From the NCBI GenBank assembly GCA_023426625.1, contig JAFAAJ010000029.1, positions 1-9,783 on the forward strand: a stretch of DNA of 9,783 nucleotides, written 5' to 3'. This document shows, piece by piece, positions 7,265-9,783 of the stretch (the stretch's first letter is position 1; every line of letters begins with the position of its first letter). The notes under the pieces were generated by a model. The model ran no database searches. It was given only the letters and a program-made list of their open reading frames with translations, and was not told the origin of the DNA. A program made the position numbers and the translations under genes. The stretch is from Bacteroidota bacterium. Lineage in GTDB: Bacteria > Bacteroidota > Bacteroidia > Flavobacteriales > Weeksellaceae.

Positions 7265-7380
7265 TATAGATAATTATAGATTTTAATATGCTTCATAGAA
7301 GAGATATTTATGCTTTCCTAACATATTAATACATCAGTCGAAAAACCAGTGAGAACGTTACAGTTTAACCTAAATCGTAT

Positions 7381-7406
7381 AAAAAAAGCCACCCTTTCGG
7401 ATGGCT
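7381..7406 (-). terminator. Terminator of the gldI-PPIase operon
   Basis: On the - strand AGCCATCC-GAAA-GGGTGGCT forms an 8-bp stem (one T·G) with a GAAA tetraloop, followed directly by a T7 tract. It lies 18 bp past the stop of the cyclophilin-FKBP gene. Confidence 0.9.
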
Positions 7407-7424
7407 TCAGTTATTTTGTTTCAA

Positions 7425-8540
7425 TTAGTGTACTTTTACAAGCTCTACATCGAAAACCAACCATGCGTTTGGCGGAATCACTCCTCCTGCACCTCTTTCA
7501 CCGTAAGCCATTGCAGGCGGGATCAATAAAGTTGCCGTTTCTCCTTCCTTCAATAAAAGGATACCTTCATCCCATCCTTTGATCACTCTTCCCATTCCGA
7601 TAGGAATCTCAAGAGGTTCATTTCTTTTGAAAGATGAATCAAATTCAGTTCCGTCCACTAATTTCCCTGCATAATGTACCGATACTTTGTCTCCGGCTTT
7701 TGGAGCCTTTCCTGTACTTGTTTTAGTGATCTTATAGTATAAACCTGATTCTGTTTGCTGCATTCCAGCTTTCAAATCTTCAACCATTTTCAGCTGATTC
7801 GCTTTGAATTCCTCTTCTTTTTTCTTTCTCTCCTCTTCTTCTTTAGCCATGAACGCTTTATTATTTTCAGCAATTTTAGATTTTCCTTCGTTGAAAGCTT
7901 TTGCAGCATCGTAGTTTTTATATTCGTCTCCTTTACTGAAAACAGAAACTTTCTCTAAAACCACATCCGTTACAGGTTTGTCTTGAGCTCCTTTTTCTAC
8001 ATTTGCAATGGCATCAATTACTTCCTCTCCTTTTACCACTTTACCGAAGATCGTGTGTCTTCCGTCTAACCAAGGTGTAGCCACTTCTGTGATGAAGAAC
8101 TGAGAACCGTTTGTATTAGGTCCGGAATTCGCCATCGATAAAATTCCTTTTCCTGTATGTTTAAGGTCATTTCTTTCATCCTCGAATTTATATCCGGGAT
8201 CTCCCATTCCTGTTCCCTGTGGATCTCCTCCCTGAATCATAAAATCTTTGATCACTCTGTGGAAAATGGTTCCGTCATAAAAAGGAACTCCACTAGGCTT
8301 AGCTTTGTTTTCAATTTTCCCTTCTGCAAGACCTATAAAGTTTGCCACAGTTACTGGAGCTTTCTTGTCTTCAAACTTCACGATCATATTCCCTTTCGTT
8401 GTCTGAAGATTTGCATAAAGTCCGTCATTAAGACCTTCGTAAGTTTCTTTGTCTACGTTCATTTTTTTATAAATTGGTGTACAACTCATCAGCGAAATAC
8501 TTGCCGCTGCCAGAATTATATTCTTGTTAAACAATTTCAT
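7425..8540 (-). CDS. Lipoprotein prolyl isomerase with fused cyclophilin and FKBP domains
   Basis: Peptidyl-prolyl cis-trans isomerase (EC 5.2.1.8) of 371 residues, predicted to be a lipoprotein in the envelope; the lipobox is SLMSC with Cys20. Residues about 40-200 are a cyclophilin domain: FHRVIKDFMIQGGD with catalytic Arg95, SQFFIT (146-151) and WLDGRHTIFGKV with Trp157. A charged coiled-coil linker (about 225-260, rich in KEEEERKKKEEE) follows. Residues about 265-371 are an FKBP domain with VHYAGKLVDG (Tyr290), FDSS (Asp301), VIKGWDEG (Trp323) and AYGERG (Tyr346). Active-site residues of both domains are present, so the protein carries two unrelated isomerase folds. gldI ends 5 bp upstream, so the two are co-transcribed, and a terminator follows. 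A role in folding outer-membrane or secreted proteins is inferred from location and partner. Confidence 0.93.
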   Translation of the reverse strand: MKLFNKNIILAAASISLMSCTPIYKKMNVDKETYEGLNDGLYANLQTTKGNMIVKFEDKKAPVTVANFIGLAEGKIENKAKPSGVPFYDGTIFHRVIKDFMIQGGDPQGTGMGDPGYKFEDERNDLKHTGKGILSMANSGPNTNGSQFFITEVATPWLDGRHTIFGKVVKGEEVIDAIANVEKGAQDKPVTDVVLEKVSVFSKGDEYKNYDAAKAFNEGKSKIAENNKAFMAKEEEERKKKEEEFKANQLKMVEDLKAGMQQTESGLYYKITKTSTGKAPKAGDKVSVHYAGKLVDGTEFDSSFKRNEPLEIPIGMGRVIKGWDEGILLLKEGETATLLIPPAMAYGERGAGGVIPPNAWLVFDVELVKVH

Positions 8541-8545
8541 TTTAT

Positions 8546-9058
8546 TTATAGAGCTTTTAATTTTATAATTAAAGGTACATCGTTATCAATTTTCTTCTCG
8601 TCTCCATACGTTCCATACGCTAAAGAAGACGGTACCAAAAGAGTAACTTCCTCACCATCATGGATAAAACGCAAAGCATTTTCTACCGCTTTCAATTCTT
8701 CAAAATGTCCAAATTTGGCATCTCTTCTTTCAATGGACTGATCATAGATCTTAGTCTGGTCAAAATCATACAGATCATAAGAATAAGAGATCAGTGTATT
8801 ATCCTGTCTTTTCTCTCTGCTATCAAAACCGTCTACATTTACCCAGTAATTAAGCTTAGTTGGATAATATTTTACAGACTGGGTGTTGATCCATTCCTGC
8901 ATATGTTTACGTTCCAAAGTATTAAGATTTTTCATCCTCTCTTTGGAAACATCAAGATCCTTCTGACTCAGAACCCCACCTACAGGAGGATGAGCCTGCG
9001 AGTTTCGGTTGCAGCTGAATAACAATCCCAATATGGATATAAAGAGTATTTTTTTCAT
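8546..9058 (-). CDS. gldI: GldI-type FKBP-like lipoprotein
   Basis: A 170-residue lipoprotein (MKKILFISILGLLFSC, lipid-attached Cys16) matching the GldI family, FKBP-related proteins that in Flavobacterium johnsoniae are required for gliding motility. Residues about 85-170 carry the FKBP-like region, ending in GEEVTLLVPSSLAYG (135-149). Aligned to the FKBP domain of the next gene, Tyr148 is kept, but the pocket-floor tryptophan is replaced (Val125 by my alignment) and the VHYTG strand is unlike the norm, so isomerase activity may be low. Many Chryseobacterium relatives do not glide, so the protein may serve secretion or general envelope folding instead. It is the first gene of a two-gene operon with the cyclophilin-FKBP lipoprotein 5 bp downstream. 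Confidence 0.85.
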   Translation of the reverse strand: MKKILFISILGLLFSCNRNSQAHPPVGGVLSQKDLDVSKERMKNLNTLERKHMQEWINTQSVKYYPTKLNYWVNVDGFDSREKRQDNTLISYSYDLYDFDQTKIYDQSIERRDAKFGHFEELKAVENALRFIHDGEEVTLLVPSSLAYGTYGDEKKIDNDVPLIIKLKAL

Positions 9059-9067
9059 AAATCTTTG

Positions 9068-9100
9068 CGAAAATACACATTTCGGAAATCAATCACAAAA
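9068..9100 (-). promoter_or_regulatory. Possible promoter of the gldI operon
   Basis: On the - strand TTTTG (9100-9096), a 20-bp spacer, then TATTTTCG (9075-9068) resembles the Bacteroidetes TTG / TAnnTTTG pair, with one mismatch in the -7 box. It would leave only a few leader bases before the ATG at 9058, which weakens the call. Confidence 0.3.
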
Positions 9101-9204
9101 CTTGCATGCACTTATTGAAACAAAATCTTCAACATTCTCGCAAAATCTTAAGAATAATCATTTTAATTCCATGGAAACCTAAAGAATCTTTCAAAACAAT
9201 CAAC

Positions 9205-9231
9205 AAAAAAAGCCGGGGGATTCCCGGCTTT
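9205..9231 (-). terminator. Terminator of ilvE
   Basis: AAAGCCGGG and CCCGGCTTT (9-bp perfect GC-rich stem, 5-nt loop) followed on the - strand by a T7 run including the stem end. It lies 19 bp after the ilvE stop. Confidence 0.93.
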
Positions 9232-9250
9232 ACTTATATTTTAATGTAAA

Positions 9251-9783
9251 TTAAACTGTTTCAAGAACATTTTTCTCTACCAATACTCTCCATCCGAATG
9301 GATCTTCAGCCTTGTTAGTCTGAATGTTCACCAAATCATTTTTAAGAGTTACTGCATAGCTTTCTTCATCAGAAAGTGTAGGTAACATCAATTTTTCTCC
9401 CTGGTATCCTAGAGCCTGGAAAACTGTAGTTACAACCGCTGTTCCTACTCCCCAAACTTCTTTTAAAGTCCCGTTCTTCTGAGCTTCTACCACCGTTTTT
9501 ACAGGAATTGGCTCAACTTTTACTTCAATACCTCTTTTCTTAGCCAATTGGATAAAGCTGTCTCTGGTAACACCATCCAAAATCTTCTCAGAAGTTGGCG
9601 GAGTATAGATCGTATCATTAATTCTAACGAAAACGTTCATTGTGCCACTTTCTTCAAAATACTCGTGAGTAGCATCATCTGTCCAGATAATTTGCTCATA
9701 TCCTTCTTCGATAGCTAATTGAGTCGGATAGAAAGCCGCTGCATAGTTTCCTGCTGCTTGAGCAGAACCTACACCGCCGTTTG
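9251..9783 (-). CDS. ilvE: Branched-chain amino acid aminotransferase, C-terminal part; PLP lysine position reads Gln
   Basis: Class IV PLP aminotransferase (EC 2.6.1.42) that interconverts leucine, isoleucine and valine with their 2-oxo acids. The frame is open to the window edge, giving 177 C-terminal residues (roughly half the protein); the ATG at 9640 is internal because GGVGSAQAAGNYAAA and EYFEESGTMNVF precede it in frame. Family motifs seen are EESGTMNVF, TPPTSEKILDGVTRDS and WGVGTAVV (the usual G-x-GTA segment). In this family the segment before GNY carries the Schiff-base lysine (YKLGGNY in human BCATm). Here the aligned residue is Gln (codon 9760-9758, CAA instead of AAA or AAG). The rest is well conserved, so the protein is either a genuine variant or the base needs checking. 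Terminator at 9205-9231. Confidence 0.88.
   Translation of the reverse strand, partial: NGGVGSAQAAGNYAAAFYPTQLAIEEGYEQIIWTDDATHEYFEESGTMNVFVRINDTIYTPPTSEKILDGVTRDSFIQLAKKRGIEVKVEPIPVKTVVEAQKNGTLKEVWGVGTAVVTTVFQALGYQGEKLMLPTLSDEESYAVTLKNDLVNIQTNKAEDPFGWRVLVEKNVLETV

Noticed and set aside
8157..8741. A 194-codon open frame on the + strand opposite the prolyl isomerase genes
   Set aside because: It overlaps two well-supported - strand genes, its protein is low-complexity Phe/Ser/Ile-rich as expected of an antisense shadow, and it has no motif.
9638..9640. ATG at 9640 as the start of the aminotransferase
   Set aside because: Conserved family residues (GNYAAA, EYFEESGT) lie upstream in the same frame; the Met is within the EESGTMN motif.

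Overview
The window looks like ordinary chromosome from a member of the Flavobacteriia, most likely Chryseobacterium or a close relative. The reasons are low GC, A-rich leaders with no Shine-Dalgarno sequence, short spacers, a GldI-type lipoprotein, a short SerA without an ACT domain, and signal peptides that end in SAQ/FAQ/FSQ. The genus is an inference from protein character; no rRNA or other marker gene is present. I see no tRNA, insertion sequence, integrase, CRISPR array or phage gene.

Layout. On the + strand, positions 1-3352 carry a serine-biosynthesis cluster: serC (5' end cut off by the window), serA, and 6 bp later a DUF1015 gene. A secreted M28-family peptidase homologue follows at 3510-4913 and ends in a clear hairpin terminator. 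A gene-poor stretch of about 500 bp (4914-5430) contains a sigma-54-like promoter and a 14-bp-stem terminator, which may bound a small transcript of about 200 nt. From there to the right end all genes are on the - strand: a secreted two-lobed retropepsin-like protease with a PDZ domain, a secreted protein of unknown function, a lipoprotein fusing cyclophilin and FKBP domains, gldI, and a branched-chain aminotransferase (ilvE) whose N-terminal half lies beyond the window. Hairpin terminators separate most of the - strand units.

How the genes work together. SerA and SerC catalyse the first two steps of serine synthesis from 3-phosphoglycerate. The tightly linked DUF1015 protein has a DGHHR motif reminiscent of ParB/sulfiredoxin-like serine kinases, so a role in phosphoserine/serine exchange is a reasonable hypothesis. 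GldI and the double prolyl isomerase form a compact two-gene operon (5 bp gap) that probably serves envelope protein folding. The M28 and aspartic protease homologues are both predicted to be exported.

Most notable points. (1) The M28 protein has lost a zinc-ligand His and the catalytic Glu at otherwise well-kept motifs, so it may be a pseudo-peptidase. (2) The aminotransferase has Gln where the PLP-binding Lys of the family should be, a one-base difference. (3) The 5190-5420 interval may be an unannotated sigma-54-dependent small RNA or micropeptide unit. (4) DUF1015 sits in a serine operon.
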